NCBI GenBank assembly: GCA_963576725.1
Contig: OY755241.1
Span: forward strand, 78,976,003 to 79,040,002
DNA length: 64,000 nt
DNA from: Azorinus chamasolen
Taxonomy: Eukaryota; Mollusca; Bivalvia; Cardiida; Solecurtidae
Direction of reading: 5' to 3'
Each line of letters starts with the position of its first letter. Position 1 is the stretch's first letter. Shown piece after piece: positions 9,826 to 19,316 of this stretch. The notes under the pieces are model-generated. The model ran no database searches, had not been told where the DNA came from, and was given only the letters and a program-made list of their open reading frames with translations. The position numbers and the translations under genes are program-made.

Positions 9826-10080
9826 CCTATTCTTCATGAATATTCATGAAATAATGGCATCATTAATATGTATTAGAATATTTGTTATTATGAATAGCAC
9901 ATAGATACAGGAAATTCTAATCATAGCAGAAACTGTAGAATCATATCTGTATAATATATCATAAGCAAACAGAGCAGACCCTGATTACATTATGTTCATC
10001 ATGGGCTTTTATAAAACAATAGCAAATTAACATTCATGATGTCATTATTTCTTTGATAAATATTGATAAAGTAAAGGGAT
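9826..10080. mobile_element. A-type MITE, recombined or truncated core
   Basis: The left half is normal up to GCAAACAGAGCAGACCCTGA (9965-9984). It is then joined to a right-side tail (ATTCATGATGTCATTATTTC) without the second arm, so it is probably a fusion of two copies in opposite orientation. The region 10081-10312 shows no recognisable element or gene. Confidence 0.5.
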
Positions 10081-10312
10081 GTCCACAGTTGGGGAGAGGA
10101 GACTGGGTGTTAGGATATGTAGAGTGATTAGGGTATAGTATCGTATAGTATGCATATTACAAGGGAAAATCCTTTATAATGTTGGTGGTTGTTGTTGTCA
10201 TTGTATGAGATTGAACCACTCATAAGAAGCTAAAATTACCTGCAGTGTCAGCGGTACAGTACATTCTTGCTAATAAGGAACACTTAGTTTATTAACACAA
10301 GAATCTGTAAAA

Positions 10313-10412
10313 GTAGGTGGTTGCATGATGCAGGGTAAAAGCAATGCAAAGAGCTCCCATGGCAGCTTTCTGAATAAATTTTGTCCTGCATTATGCTACG
10401 ACCTATTTTAAA
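10313..10412. repeat. B-type palindromic core fragment
   Basis: GTAGGTGGTTGCATGATGCAGG ends are paired with TCCTGCATTATGCTACGACC; centre GAGCTCCCATGGCAGC. No intact CAGT ends. Confidence 0.55.
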
Positions 10413-10561
10413 AATCCAGATTTATACCTCTTTTGAGTGGTTGTATTAAGGAGATTTTAATGTACCGGTATCATTATTGCAACACAACAATAACTATTCT
10501 CAATTGAGGTAATGTAATGTAATTTTTATCATAAAAAATATTTTCATCTTTTATTATTTAA

Positions 10562-10940
10562 CCCTTAGCCTGCTGAAAAAATGATGTCTGCTCAATCTTT
10601 GATCTGCTACATGTTTACTTACCATGTTTGAGAAACTATTGACTGAGTGTCAAACAGCTTGGATCTGCTACAGTTTACTTGCCATGTTTGAGAAACTAAT
10701 TTGATGGAGTGTCAAACAGCTTGGATCTGCTACATGTTTACTTACCATGTTTGAGAAACTAATTTGTTCGAGTGTCAAACAGCTTGGATCTGCTACATGT
10801 TTACTTACCATGTTTGAGAAACTATTGACTGAGTGTCAAACAGCTTGGATCTTGATGAGGTGCAGTAAGTTACTCAACATCTCATCTTGACCTTACTGTT
10901 TGTAAATGTAAGTCAGGTCACTCTTATAGCAGACTAAGGG
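10562..10940. mobile_element. TTAA MITE with internal ~62 bp minisatellite
   Basis: It begins after TTAA 10558-10561 with CCCTTAGCCTGCTG and ends AGCAGACTAAGGG before CTAA. Four tandem copies (about 10600-10855) of a unit with GGATCTGCTACATGTTTACT and GAGTGTCAAACAGCTT fill the left half. The right arm ATCTTGATGAGG..CTTACTGTTTG belongs to the hairpin. Confidence 0.7.
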
Positions 10941-11309
10941 CTAACATAAGTTTCACTTCAATTTTTTATCTCAAAACATCAAAGAGTTTGGATCCTGACC
11001 AGACATTCTGCAGTTACTGAGTTTGAAACAATTAGTGTCATCATCGAACTGCCCTGAGTGGAATTTTTGTTCAGCTTTATAGTGTTTGTGTGGTTAAAAT
11101 GCATCCATAGTTGGTTTCATTGAATATTTCATATGATCTGTATACTGTATTCACCTTAATATTATTGCCCTCCACTCTAATAAACAGCCCCTTACTTTTG
11201 CTGGGAAACTAGCAATGATTAAAGCAACTAAAACTATGTATAATATTTTACCATTAAATAAAGAAATACAAGTTTTTCAAAATACAGGTGATAGCAATGT
11301 AGAAATTAT

Positions 11310-11470
11310 TAATTTTGCTGAAAATTTGTATGTAGGGGTATTTGGGTAAATGGAACTTAATGGTTTCAAAAGTGTTTGTTCAAATGGTAACCTGGTGGCG
11401 GACACGGTGATTGGTCAAAGACCTATGCTGTGTTATCATAGGTCTTTGGATTGGTCAACATTTTTGCTCA
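11310..11470. repeat. Dispersed repeat with GATTGGTCAAA motifs
   Basis: The TTTTGCTGAAAATTTGTATG and GTGATTGGTCAAAG block is shared with 20700-20990. Part of it (GACCTATG ... CATAGGTC) is self-complementary. No protein recognised. Confidence 0.45.
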
Positions 11471-11537
11471 TCTAAACCTTTGCAGGCATCCTGTAATAGA
11501 ACCTTTTTCAATTAGATCTTGTTGTAAATGTGTAATT

Positions 11538-11690
11538 GCAATCAGCATAGATCCAGATCAGTGGTTTCTCTCAGGAGTCCGTTGATCACTGGTCTGCATT
11601 ATTTGCCTTACAAATTGAGGGCTTGGTGCAAAACTATTGTTACTCCTTCACAAAGTGAAGGAGTTACAATAGTTTTGCACCAAGCCCTCG
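11538..11690. repeat. Two adjacent palindromes, P-like core and 'GAGGGCTTGG' hairpin
   Basis: 11538-11608 is a weak P-like core. 11617-11689 is a near-perfect hairpin with arms GAGGGCTTGGTGCAAAACTA and TAGTTTTGCACCAAGCCCTC. The same hairpin recurs at 18855-18928 in a different shell. Confidence 0.7.
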
Positions 11691-11911
11691 AAATACTCTT
11701 CCGTGATGAAAGGAAGGGCCTGGGTTTCAACAGTTTAGCAGATCGAGGGTTAGATTACACTAACATTATAGCATTATTATAGTGTAGAGCCAGATCCAGA
11801 TGTAGACCTAGTGTACTGGATCTGCACTATTTGTGTAAGTTTACCTATCTGAATACTTAGGGTAATTATGGTCGCCTATCATGAAGCATTAACGTATGCA
11901 AAGGCTTTCAG

Positions 11912-12018
11912 AATGACTGTTTGATGACACCAGCAGTATTTGACCCTTGTGAAGGTGAATCTTCTGAATGGTTACCGTCTAGCATTATCTACAAAGTTTG
12001 TCTACATATTCTGCACAG
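11912..12018 (+). CDS. Candidate internal exon, protein not recognised
   Basis: An acceptor ...GGCTTTCAG precedes 107 bp of open frame, followed by a good donor CACAG|GTGAGC. The frame from 11912 reads 35 codons plus two bases, beginning NDCLMTPAVFDPCEGESSEW and ending SSIIYKVCLHILH, with ordinary protein-like composition. The upstream in-frame stop lies just before the acceptor. A second possible acceptor (CCAGCAG, 11936) would give a shorter exon in the same frame. It ends in phase 2, and the next candidate exon on this strand (19685-19830) can start in the matching phase. I do not recognise the family. It could be a chance open segment, but the site quality and residue content argue for a real exon. 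Confidence 0.5.
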
Positions 12019-12045
12019 GTGAGCTTTGCTTGAAACTTTCTGTAA

Positions 12046-12115
12046 AGGCAAACGATGCTGACCCAGACCGGAGAGCTCCTGTATGAATCCTTTGATGTGG
12101 ATCAGTATGCTGATT
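12046..12115. repeat. P-like palindromic core
   Basis: AAGGCAAACGATGCTGACCC ... GTGGATCAGTATGCTG, an imperfect copy of the P/A core. 12116-12399 has no repeat or gene I can name. A strong acceptor near 12328 (CTTACTTTCAG) is followed by an in-frame stop. Confidence 0.4.
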
Positions 12116-12399
12116 TTAATTTCTTTTATTTACTTGCTAATGGTTGAAAAAGGTGTGAATTTATATTAGCATAAATCATTGCATGCAGTGAATTTTAATT
12201 AATTTCACACTGAGTTGTAGGCAGTGATCGAGCAGGTTTCGAGTTATTATGTCAGACTAAACTAAGCTAAATCAGAAATAACCTTGACTATACTTTTACT
12301 AGAAAGTTCTCTTCTCCTTACTTTCAGTTTCAAGTGCTCACATTTTACCTATAGCTAGGTTTCAGTGGGTAACCAGCAAAGCCCTCACAGTAACAATTA

Positions 12400-12606
12400 C
12401 AGTAAGACCTCTCTATAAGGGCCACTAAGTTGTTTTAATTAGTTGGTATATTAGAGGGCAGGTGGCTGCTTAAAGCAATGCAAAAGTCAAACAGAACGCT
12501 CCTATTGGAGCGTTCTGTTTCATTTTCACCTTGCTTTAAGCAGCCACCTGCATTTAACACAAACCACCTGACGTAATTTAATGGCCATTATAGAGAGGTT
12601 TTACTG
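12400..12606. mobile_element. Tigger/pogo-like palindromic MITE
   Basis: CAGTAAGACCTCTCTATAAG start and ATAGAGAGGTTTTACTG end, with TA at 12398-12399 and 12607-12608. Inner arms AAAACAGAACGCTCC-type with centre CTCCTATTGGAG. Sister of 400-604. Confidence 0.85.
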
Positions 12607-12700
12607 TAGTATAACTAAGCCCATCAGTATTTATAACTATTATACTTAACACTCTGCTCAGTTTGTAAGGCTTAATTAATTAAACTTGCTAGAGTATTTT

Positions 12701-12775
12701 GAATGACAAACAGTGCAGTCCCTCATCAGAGTGCTACTTGAGGAGCCCTCTGATCTGAGTCTACACTTTTTTTTT
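12701..12775. repeat. P-type palindromic core
   Basis: GACAAACAGTGCAGTCCC ... GAGTCTACACTTTTTTTTTG; surrounding P-type shell degraded. Confidence 0.5.
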
Positions 12776-12879
12776 GACAATTGGAAAAACATTCATGTTT
12801 TATTTCATACGTGTGAGAACAAGGGGAACGATTACCTTTTATGGTAATAAAATAGCACACAAAATAGAACATTCTCAAC

Positions 12880-13000
12880 CCTTAACTCTGTACAGGTGCC
12901 TTTTTGGACGTTTGCAAACAGACTAGATCCTGTAGGAGCCGTCTGATCAGGGTGGGCCATGTTTGTTTATGAAATAAAATACTTCTATTGTTACAGTTTC
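12880..13000. repeat. A-type MITE fragment
   Basis: AACCCTTAACTCTGTACAGG, then GCAAACAGACTAGATCC directly joined to CTGTAGGAGCCGTCTGATC: the left half-arm is deleted while the right arm remains. It ends where the next MITE begins at 13014. Confidence 0.5.
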
Positions 13001-13017
13001 CCATTAACCCATTCCCT

Positions 13018-13231
13018 CCTATTGATGGCTTCTGACGCCTCTGTAAAAGTCACTGTGTGAAACCATTGTGACAAATAGAGCATTTGCTCCAATAGGAGCA
13101 AATGCTCTGTTTATCACAATGATTTCAAACTATAAATTTCTAAAATCTTCCTTTTCTCTGGTTAATGCTCCTTTTCAGTAGATTTATTCAAAGAGGTTGT
13201 ATCTAATAATAATCTATGAGGGAATGGGGTA
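13018..13231. mobile_element. D-type TTAA MITE
   Basis: TTAA at 13014-13017 and 13232-13235. Perfect inner hairpin (GAGCATTTGCTCCAATAGGA centre) flanked by GAAACCATTGTGA and TCACAATGATTTC. Tail CTCTGGTTAATGCTCC ... CTATGAGGGAATGGGG. Confidence 0.85.
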
Positions 13232-13299
13232 TTAACATTCCTTTGTTATGATGCCATTATAAACAGATTGCAAACTGATATTCATACACTTATTCATTT

Positions 13300-13545
13300 T
13301 TGACTTGAGCCTTTCTTTCATATAATGCCTTTTTCCCGCATTTGCAAACAGAGTAGACCAAGATCAGATGGCTCCTATAGGAGCCATCTGATCAGGGTCT
13401 GCTCTGTTTGCTTATGGAATTTGATAATAGGTTCTGTTTCTTTACTTTCTAAAATGTTTTACACAGTTTACAATGTTCCACCTTCCATATTTCATTATAA
13501 AAAATTTGTCCATGAATATTCAGTAGGTACTGAAATTTAGAATAA
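13300..13545. mobile_element. A-type MITE
   Basis: Hairpin 13345-13411 (CAAACAGAGTAGACC ... GGTCTGCTCTGTTTG) with perfect inner arms GATGGCTCC/GGAGCCATC. Tail includes CACAGTTTACAATGTTCCAC and TGAATATTCAGTAGG. Confidence 0.7.
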
Positions 13546-13577
13546 ACATGTATATATTTAAATCAACCACACACACT

Positions 13578-14180
13578 TTTGCAAACAGTTTGAATCCAGA
13601 AGACAAGTCATTGAGTACCTCATGTCTCGGATCAGGATGTAAACAGGATGTTAATCTGATTGTATTTGGAAATAAATTTTAGGAAATAAAATTATATTAT
13701 TTGAGAATTACAGGTTACATTTTTGCACACTAAAGTTAATTTTGTGTCAAAAGGGTTAACCCTTTACTTGGTGTAGACAAATGAGTAGACCCAGGTCAGA
13801 CAGCTCTAGTAAAACTATATGTTTGGCCATAACTTTTCAAACTATATGAGATAGAAACTAAATATTTAGCATGTTTAATCAGCTTGGGAAGCTACAATAT
13901 GTAAGAGAAGCCATGTCAAGGTCAAAGGCAAACTTCAAAGTCAAAGGTCAGATTCTAACCAAGTTCAGCTTCAGGACCATAAATTTCTTTAGAGAGTCTC
14001 AGATACCTATTTGTTTGGCATGTATACCATTATCATGAAGCTGCAACATTTGAAAGGGTCCATGTAAAGGTCAAGCCAAGGTCAAACTTCAAGGTTGAGT
14101 GTGAAATTCCTGTGTCTTTTAACCTCAGCCTAAACTATAAAAGATAAAAAAAAGACTTCCTAATTGGAATGCATACTTAT
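13578..14180. repeat. Degraded cores and host repeat left of the Crypton
   Basis: 13578-13640 is a palindromic-core relic (GCAAACAGTTTGAATCC). From 13820 an element with ~180 bp units (GGCCATAACTTTTCAAAC, CATGAAGCTGCAACATTTG, GTCAAGGTCAAAGG) runs to 14180. It resumes at 16326, so it is the host repeat into which the recombinase element inserted. Confidence 0.55.
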
Positions 14181-14318
14181 AACATAACACGTGGCTTCAG
14201 CGTGACGTAACACTATCATTTATTTTTTGATAATCATGGGCATATAATCACTAGTGATTATCATTCGAACGACCGAATGACATTCGAACGATTAATACGC
14301 GCTGTCACAACAAACAAA

Positions 14319-15866
14319 ATGGCCGACGTTGACCTAGCTGTGAATGACAGAGTAACAATAGACGGCAAAGGTCTAGGGATAATAAAATCACGTATATTCA
14401 GAGGTTTTGGGACATGTTATACAGTAGAATTGTTCGGTAGTGACTTTCAAGTGGAACTTCCAGGAGAAAGACTCACAAGAGTGGAAAACAGCTTTTCTGA
14501 GCTCAGTAACGCCCACCCGCAGCCGACAGAGGTAGTTCCAAATACAGAGCACTCCAGCAGATTCAGGGTAGTTTCAGATGATCAGGTAGACGAATTTAAT
14601 TCTCAACAAATTAACAGAAATACATTGACAAAAACTGCCAGTGATCTCAGGACATTACGAGCTTTCTTAGACCTGCCTGACATCAAAGAACCCCGTGATA
14701 TCCATCAAATCCCTGTTCCTGAATTGTCATCTGTACTCTGTAGGTTTCTCGTAAGCGTTAAAAAGAAGAATGGTGACGAGTACGAACCATCTTGTCTTAG
14801 GGGCATGATATCAAGTTTTGATCGTCAACTCCGTCGCAAAAACTATGAACAGTCTATCGCAAATGGCCCCGGATTTGCTAAAGTGAGAGAAACTCTTTCT
14901 ATGAAACAGCGTCAGCTTAAGAGCGTTGGCAAGGGGAATCTTCCGCAAAAAAGTGAGGCCCTCAGTGACGATGACATTGATAAACTTTGGATCACAGGCC
15001 AGTTAGGATCAGCCACCCCAGACAGTATCCTACAAACTTTATGGCTTTATAATACGGTCCATTTTGGTCTTAGAAGTTGTCAGGAACACCGTGATATGTG
15101 TTGGGGTGATATCGCTATAAAGAAGGACGACAGAGGCCATGATTATTTACAGTTTACAGAGAGACAAACTAAAACTAGATCAGGCGAAAATCCAAGGGAC
15201 GTTAGAGCTGTTGCACCTAAACTTTGGTCAAACAATACAAATATTGATCGCTGTCCTGTAAAAATATACAAAATGTATGCAGAAAAAAGACCTACCGGAT
15301 ATTCTGATCCAAATCATCCCTTCTACATCGCCACCACAACTGTACCATTTCCTTCTCCACGCGACAGTTGGTTTAAAAGAAATCCTGTTGGTATTAACAA
15401 ACTAGCATCCACACTGAGACGTATGGTACAGAAAGCAGGTTTAAATCCAAGCAAAAAGCTATCTAACCACAGTGCGCGAAAGTACTTGATCCAAAAGCTG
15501 AATGATAATAATATCCCTGCCAATCAGATCATGCAGATTTCTGGCCATAGAAATATAGCGTCCATTAACAACTACAGTCATCTCAATCCAGCTCAACACA
15601 AACAAATTTCGAACATTTTATACTCAAATACAAATGATCGTGAAAATCTTCCTCCAGTTTCAACACAGTCCTATGCAGCAGTTCGAACCGAATCTAGGTC
15701 ATCTAGTTCTAGCAGTCTACATGTGTCCGGCGGGTTCCATAACATTTTTGGTGCTCCAATACACGGCGGAAATTTCCATGTGCATGTGTACAACACTAAT
15801 GAAGATCAAAATCCGCCAAAACGAAGACGAATTTGGAATCCAATTGATAGTGACAGTGACGCGTAG
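14319..15866 (+). CDS. Crypton/KIAA1958-like tyrosine recombinase
   Basis: Uninterrupted single-exon gene. The ATG at 14319 has a strong context (AACAAAATGG); an in-frame ATG at 14277 gives 529 residues, numbered here. Residues ~20-70 form a small beta-rich, KOW/Tudor-like segment (DRVTIDGKGLGIIKSR). Residues ~105-215 are an alpha-helical N-terminal core-binding-like domain, and ~230-450 the catalytic domain. All expected tyrosine-recombinase residues are visible: R266 (HFGLRSCQEH), K299 (ERQTKTRSG), H398 and R401 (LSNHSARK), H424 (ISGHRN) and Y433 (INNYSHL). This layout matches the DUF3504/Crypton-derived family that also gave rise to vertebrate KIAA1958, QRICH1 and ZMYM proteins. The C-terminus has a Ser run, a basic nuclear-localisation-like PPKRRR (513-518) and an acidic SDSDSDA end. 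The intact catalytic set suggests recent activity or a retained host function. Expected role: DNA strand exchange through a phosphotyrosine intermediate, in the nucleus. Confidence 0.93.
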   Translation: MADVDLAVNDRVTIDGKGLGIIKSRIFRGFGTCYTVELFGSDFQVELPGERLTRVENSFSELSNAHPQPTEVVPNTEHSSRFRVVSDDQVDEFNSQQINRNTLTKTASDLRTLRAFLDLPDIKEPRDIHQIPVPELSSVLCRFLVSVKKKNGDEYEPSCLRGMISSFDRQLRRKNYEQSIANGPGFAKVRETLSMKQRQLKSVGKGNLPQKSEALSDDDIDKLWITGQLGSATPDSILQTLWLYNTVHFGLRSCQEHRDMCWGDIAIKKDDRGHDYLQFTERQTKTRSGENPRDVRAVAPKLWSNNTNIDRCPVKIYKMYAEKRPTGYSDPNHPFYIATTTVPFPSPRDSWFKRNPVGINKLASTLRRMVQKAGLNPSKKLSNHSARKYLIQKLNDNNIPANQIMQISGHRNIASINNYSHLNPAQHKQISNILYSNTNDRENLPPVSTQSYAAVRTESRSSSSSSLHVSGGFHNIFGAPIHGGNFHVHVYNTNEDQNPPKRRRIWNPIDSDSDA

Positions 15867-16081
15867 AGAACTGTATGTAGGTCATCGTTTTGAAGAAAAG
15901 GCGCACTTTACACAGCTGTGTTATGTAAAAGTGACGTCATAGTGTGACAAGTTTGTATAGTGTAACTGTCACTCAACATTTATTTTGACATGTTTCTATT
16001 CGGGTTTTGATCATAAACTTTCATATTTAATTGAATAACAGAGAAATCAATATTAATTTCTATTTGTTATGACATAAAGTC

Positions 16082-16087
16082 AATAAA
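16082..16087 (+). promoter_or_regulatory. Poly(A) signal AATAAA of the recombinase gene
   Basis: AATAAA 215 bp after the stop codon, inside the element and before its 3' terminal block. This is consistent with a self-contained transcription unit. Position is the only evidence. Confidence 0.5.
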
Positions 16088-16325
16088 AACAGTGACAGTT
16101 TTGGAACTACTTTTTCCCAGCCACTTACAAACCTTATAACACATTTCATTGATCATTTCTATATAAGGAATGTTTACTACAATCTACGTTACTTCTGAAA
16201 AACTGTTTGCAAAAATCGGTTATGTTATAAATAGGATCTCGCTAAAGCTCGTTTTTTATCGTTTTAAAAAGACTCATTTGATAAATCCAATAATCATGAA
16301 CACTCATGTAAGATCCTCTATTTAT

Positions 16326-16430
16326 TTCATGAAGCTGCAACTTTTGAGCGTTGTCGTGTCAAGGTCAAGGTTACACTTCATGGTCAAAGGTCAAGATTAT
16401 AGGGGAGGCTACCATTGAGGGGGACATACA
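16326..16430. repeat. Host repeat resuming right of the Crypton
   Basis: CATGAAGCTGCAACTTTTGAGC and CAAGGTCAAGGTTACACTTC match units at 14030-14110. It marks the right edge of the insertion. Confidence 0.65.
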
Positions 16431-16565
16431 TGTATTTCAAACATCTATCTGTGCTAGCATTTCTTAAATTATTTGTTTGCCGCATCTACTGGATTTATGT
16501 ATTAATCGTTCTTAGATCTATACAAGTTGATGTAGTTTTACAGTACATGACAAACACAATTTTAA

Positions 16566-16771
16566 CTCTTTGCACGCTAGCGGCGAAACTGTGATTACCT
16601 ATGCAAACAGTTTGGATCCAGATGAGACGCCGCATAATGCGGCGTCTCATCAGGATTCAAATTGTTTGTGATCTTCGTCATATTTTTACAAAGAAATTAG
16701 AGAAAAGTTATTTTAAGAATTGAAGCAGACGACAATTGTTGCAGACGAAAAATTACTTAGCGTGCAAAGAG
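16566..16771. mobile_element. L-type TTAA MITE
   Basis: TTAA 16562-16565 and 16772-16775 enclose inverted ends CTCTTTGCACGCTAG and TAGCGTGCAAAGAG. The core (16604-16668) is CAAACAGTTTGGATCC ... ATTCAAATTGTTTG with the perfect centre GAGACGCCG..CGGCGTCTC. The ends look young. Confidence 0.85.
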
Positions 16772-16939
16772 TTAAACCCAGCTACTTGCTTTAATGATAA
16801 TTTAACACCAGATGAAATTTCCCATGTAACCACAAACACATAAATTGCTTTGTATCGGTTGGCTGGTTTGTCGATATCCTTTTGCTATTTCATCATTTTA
16901 ACTTTCATTCTTCTTAGCCTGTCCTCAGCAAGTTTGCTG

Positions 16940-17015
16940 TTATGTTTACAAACTGTATGGATCCAGATTATATGGAAAATAGTTAAGCATATAATCAGGA
17001 TTAAGGTTGTTTCAC
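16940..17015. repeat. L-type core fragment
   Basis: TTACAAACTGTATGGATCCA with its partner ATAATCAGGATTAAGG; shell uncertain. 16776-16940 and 17015-17185 are AT-rich with no gene. Confidence 0.4.
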
Positions 17016-17189
17016 ACTTTCATACTTTTATCTTGATGCCAATATAATTATCAAAGAAATAGTCAGTTTTTCAAAATTAGGCAGACAATCAATTTTTGGA
17101 GATGTTAAGTCCCAATTCAGATAAATCGTGAATCTGCTCACAAGGATTGGTAATAAAGTTTGAGAAAAAAGCAACATGTGTACTATAAA

Positions 17190-17455
17190 TAGACAGTAAA
17201 ACCCGTCTGAACCGACCACCAAAAAGAGAGAGAATTCTGAATCTTAAAGTCAGGTGGTAGCTTAATGCAGCGTGAAATATATGCAGAAAGCTCCATTTGG
17301 AAAGTGGTTTTAATTACTGTATTCTTATTTATATTCAAGCATTACTTTTAGAAAGTGGTTTTTACTGTATTCTTATTTATATTCAAGCATCACTTTTAGA
17401 AAGTGGTTTTTACTGTGTGCTTATTTATATTCAAGCATCACTTTATTCTCAAACT
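17190..17455. repeat. Truncated Tigger-like MITE with a 50 bp tandem repeat
   Basis: CAGTAAAACCCGTCTGAACC at 17190 and the B-type left arm AGGTGGTAGCTTAATGCAGC run to GCAGAAAGCTCC. Instead of the right arm there are three copies (17306-17455) of a ~50 bp unit (AAGTGGTTTTTACTGT .. TATTCAAGCATCAC). Confidence 0.65.
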
Positions 17456-17479
17456 TTGTTAATAATGAGTATACCTTAA

Positions 17480-17676
17480 CTCTTTGCATACAAGCCATGG
17501 ATGATGACTTGTGCATATAGTTTCGATCCAGATCTGAGACCCTTCAAAACGTAGGGCCTGATCTGAGGTCCAAAATGTTTGTCACTCGGTCTTATTTTCG
17601 GAAAAGAAAATCTCGTAGTTTTGAAAATATTGCAGACATTTGAGCAGACAACAAAAATTATCATACATTGTGAGAG
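17480..17676. mobile_element. L-type TTAA MITE
   Basis: TTAA 17476-17479 and 17677-17680. Ends CTCTTTGCATACAAGCC and CATTGTGAGAG. Core TTTCGATCCAGATCTGAGAC ... TGATCTGAGGTCCAAAATG. Confidence 0.75.
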
Positions 17677-17737
17677 TTAAAAAGAGTCCCATAGCAGGCT
17701 GATAGCTTAATGTAGTGATCTTTCCCATACATGTCAT

Positions 17738-17910
17738 ACCGTAGAGCCTGTCCTGTCCTAAGCGACCATTCATTTATATGAATGTTAAAAAGCAGGTGGT
17801 TGTTAATGCAGGGCAAAAGTAATGTATTCCTCTATTCTTGTAAAGGAGCTTTCTGATTTACTTTTGACCTTCATTAAGCTACCTGCCTTACAGACCCATA
17901 ATTAGACCAC
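17738..17910. repeat. Degraded Tigger-like MITE
   Basis: CCTGTCCTAAGCGACCATTC followed by AGCAGGTGGTTGTTAATGCA and the partner CTTCATTAAGCTACCTGCC. The CAGT ends are decayed. 17911-18330 contains no clear element or gene apart from a D-like scrap near 18190. Confidence 0.55.
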
Positions 17911-18334
17911 CATTTGAATTGCGGCCTATGTAGGCTAAGACAGTTTCTGTATTCATTTTATCCTGCTCAAATTCTGATCTGTGACAAGTTTTACTTTCTT
18001 CCAATTGTTCAAGTTTTTGAGAAATTACTGAGTGTGAGACATGATGACCGTATACAAGTGATTACTGATTAGGTAATCACGCCCATAAACTGCGAGTGAT
18101 CAGTTTGATAATAAGAGGGAAATGGCTGAAATGTCAGCTGCAACTTAGTCATCAACTGGAAAGAGTGTTCAAAAATCTTTCCTTTTATAGATTTAGTTAA
18201 GCCATTTCATGCCAAAGCGAACTTATTCAATATCAGATTGAAGCCATGCAAAGAATACTGCAGCGTCTATAATGCTTTGATTATCTCTAGTAAATGCTTA
18301 CCGGGATGATACATTTGTGAAAAGGAGCCTCTTG

Positions 18335-18430
18335 CATTGTGTACACAGGCAGTTGCTTAATGAAGAATGAAAGCCTAAGGGAGCTTTCTGCACTGCTTTC
18401 AGTCTGCATTAAGCTACCTTCTTTATTTTG
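18335..18430. repeat. B-type palindromic core
   Basis: ACAGGCAGTTGCTTAATGAA ... CTGCATTAAGCTACC with centre AAGGGAGCTTTCTG. Confidence 0.5.
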
Positions 18431-18742
18431 CCATCTTTTTTTGTTTAAGGAATTGAATAAATCTGATTCTACAATATATCCTGTGTTCACTATGCCATTG
18501 AAAGAATTCGGCTAATAAATATTCATGATGTAATTTCTTACATGAATATTCATGAGATTAAGTGTTTTCCATTAAAACACTGAGTAATTTGCCTTCTCAA
18601 TCTGGAGCTAAAATGTTTGCTGCTAGATGTTCATAAATTCACCATTTGCATGAAAAGAGTTAAACCTTACAACAATGCTGAATTTTCAAAACCAGGACTT
18701 TAATATTCCAAAATTCAAACAAGTAAAGCTTATGATGAATTA

Positions 18743-19004
18743 CAGTAGAATCCCGCTAATGCGACCACTTAATGAACAAACATGGCTGTCTTCATAAGCA
18801 GGTGGTTGCTTAATGCAGGGCAAAAGCTATGCAGAAAGCTATAGGAGCAAATCGAGGGCTTGGTGCAAAACTATTCTAACTCCTTCACTTTGTGAAGGAG
18901 TTAGAATAGTTTTGCACCAAGCCCTCGAAATGCTCTATTTATCACAATGTTTTCACAAAGTGACTTCTACAGAGTCGTCAAAAGTCGTCAATATGCAGGA
19001 AAGG
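18743..19004. mobile_element. Chimeric MITE: Tigger left end, hairpin, D-type right end
   Basis: It starts TA/CAGTAGAATCCCGC and the B-type left arm to GCAGAAAGCTATAGGAGC. It then switches to the hairpin GAGGGCTTGGTGCAAAACTA / TAGTTTTGCACCAAGCCCTC (18855-18928), and continues as the right half of a D-type core (ATGCTCTATTTATCACAATG) to GGAAAGGG at TTAA. Three families are thus fused. The in-frame 78-codon ORF across it is accidental. Confidence 0.7.
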
Positions 19005-19054
19005 GTTAACTCTGCAGTCCATTTAGTCAGACAGACTTTAATTGGCTAGAGGGT

Positions 19055-19170
19055 TTTAATGGCAAACACTGCAGACCCTGTTCAGAAGGCTCTCCTCAGG
19101 TCAGTCAGCAGCTCTCAGATCAGGGCTCTCCTCAGGGCTCTCCTCAGATCAGGGTCTGCACTGTTTGCAA
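19055..19170. repeat. P-type core with short internal repeats
   Basis: GGCAAACACTGCAGACCCTG ... AGGGTCTGCACTGTTTGC with several copies of GGCTCTCCTCAG between the arms: an early-stage expansion of a hairpin centre. Confidence 0.6.
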
Positions 19171-19316
19171 ATGTCTGTAGATTGGTGTTTTGCATTCAAA
19201 GGATGATGGGGAATGTTTCTGTCTAAATCTGTAGCAACCCTACTGAGTAAAGTTTCATTGATCGGTGACTCATAGAATATAGTGTTAAATACATAGAATA
19301 TAGTGTTGAATACATA

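Larger units (their letters stand above)
14181..16325 (+). mobile_element. Crypton-type tyrosine-recombinase element, 2.1 kb
   Basis: The host repeat reads GGAATGCATACTTAT to 14180 and resumes TTCATGAAGCTGCAAC at 16326; in uninterrupted units these are adjacent. The element therefore spans about 14181-16325, with TTAT at both junctions as possible shared or duplicated target bases. Contents: a 5' region with the perfect palindrome AATCACTAGTGATT (14247-14260) and repeated CATTCGAACGA (14262 and 14280), one recombinase gene, a CRE-like TGACGTCA (15932), a poly(A) signal, and a 3' block CTCGCTAAAGCTCG ... AGATCCTCTATTTAT. There are no terminal inverted repeats, as expected of Cryptons. Confidence 0.75.

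Noticed and set aside
12328..12360. Exon after CTCCTTACTTTCAG
   Set aside because: In the phase left by 11912-12018 it reaches a stop within ten codons.
14277..14318. Upstream ATG as the recombinase start
   Set aside because: Weak context compared with the ATG at 14319 (AACAAAATGG); kept only for residue numbering.
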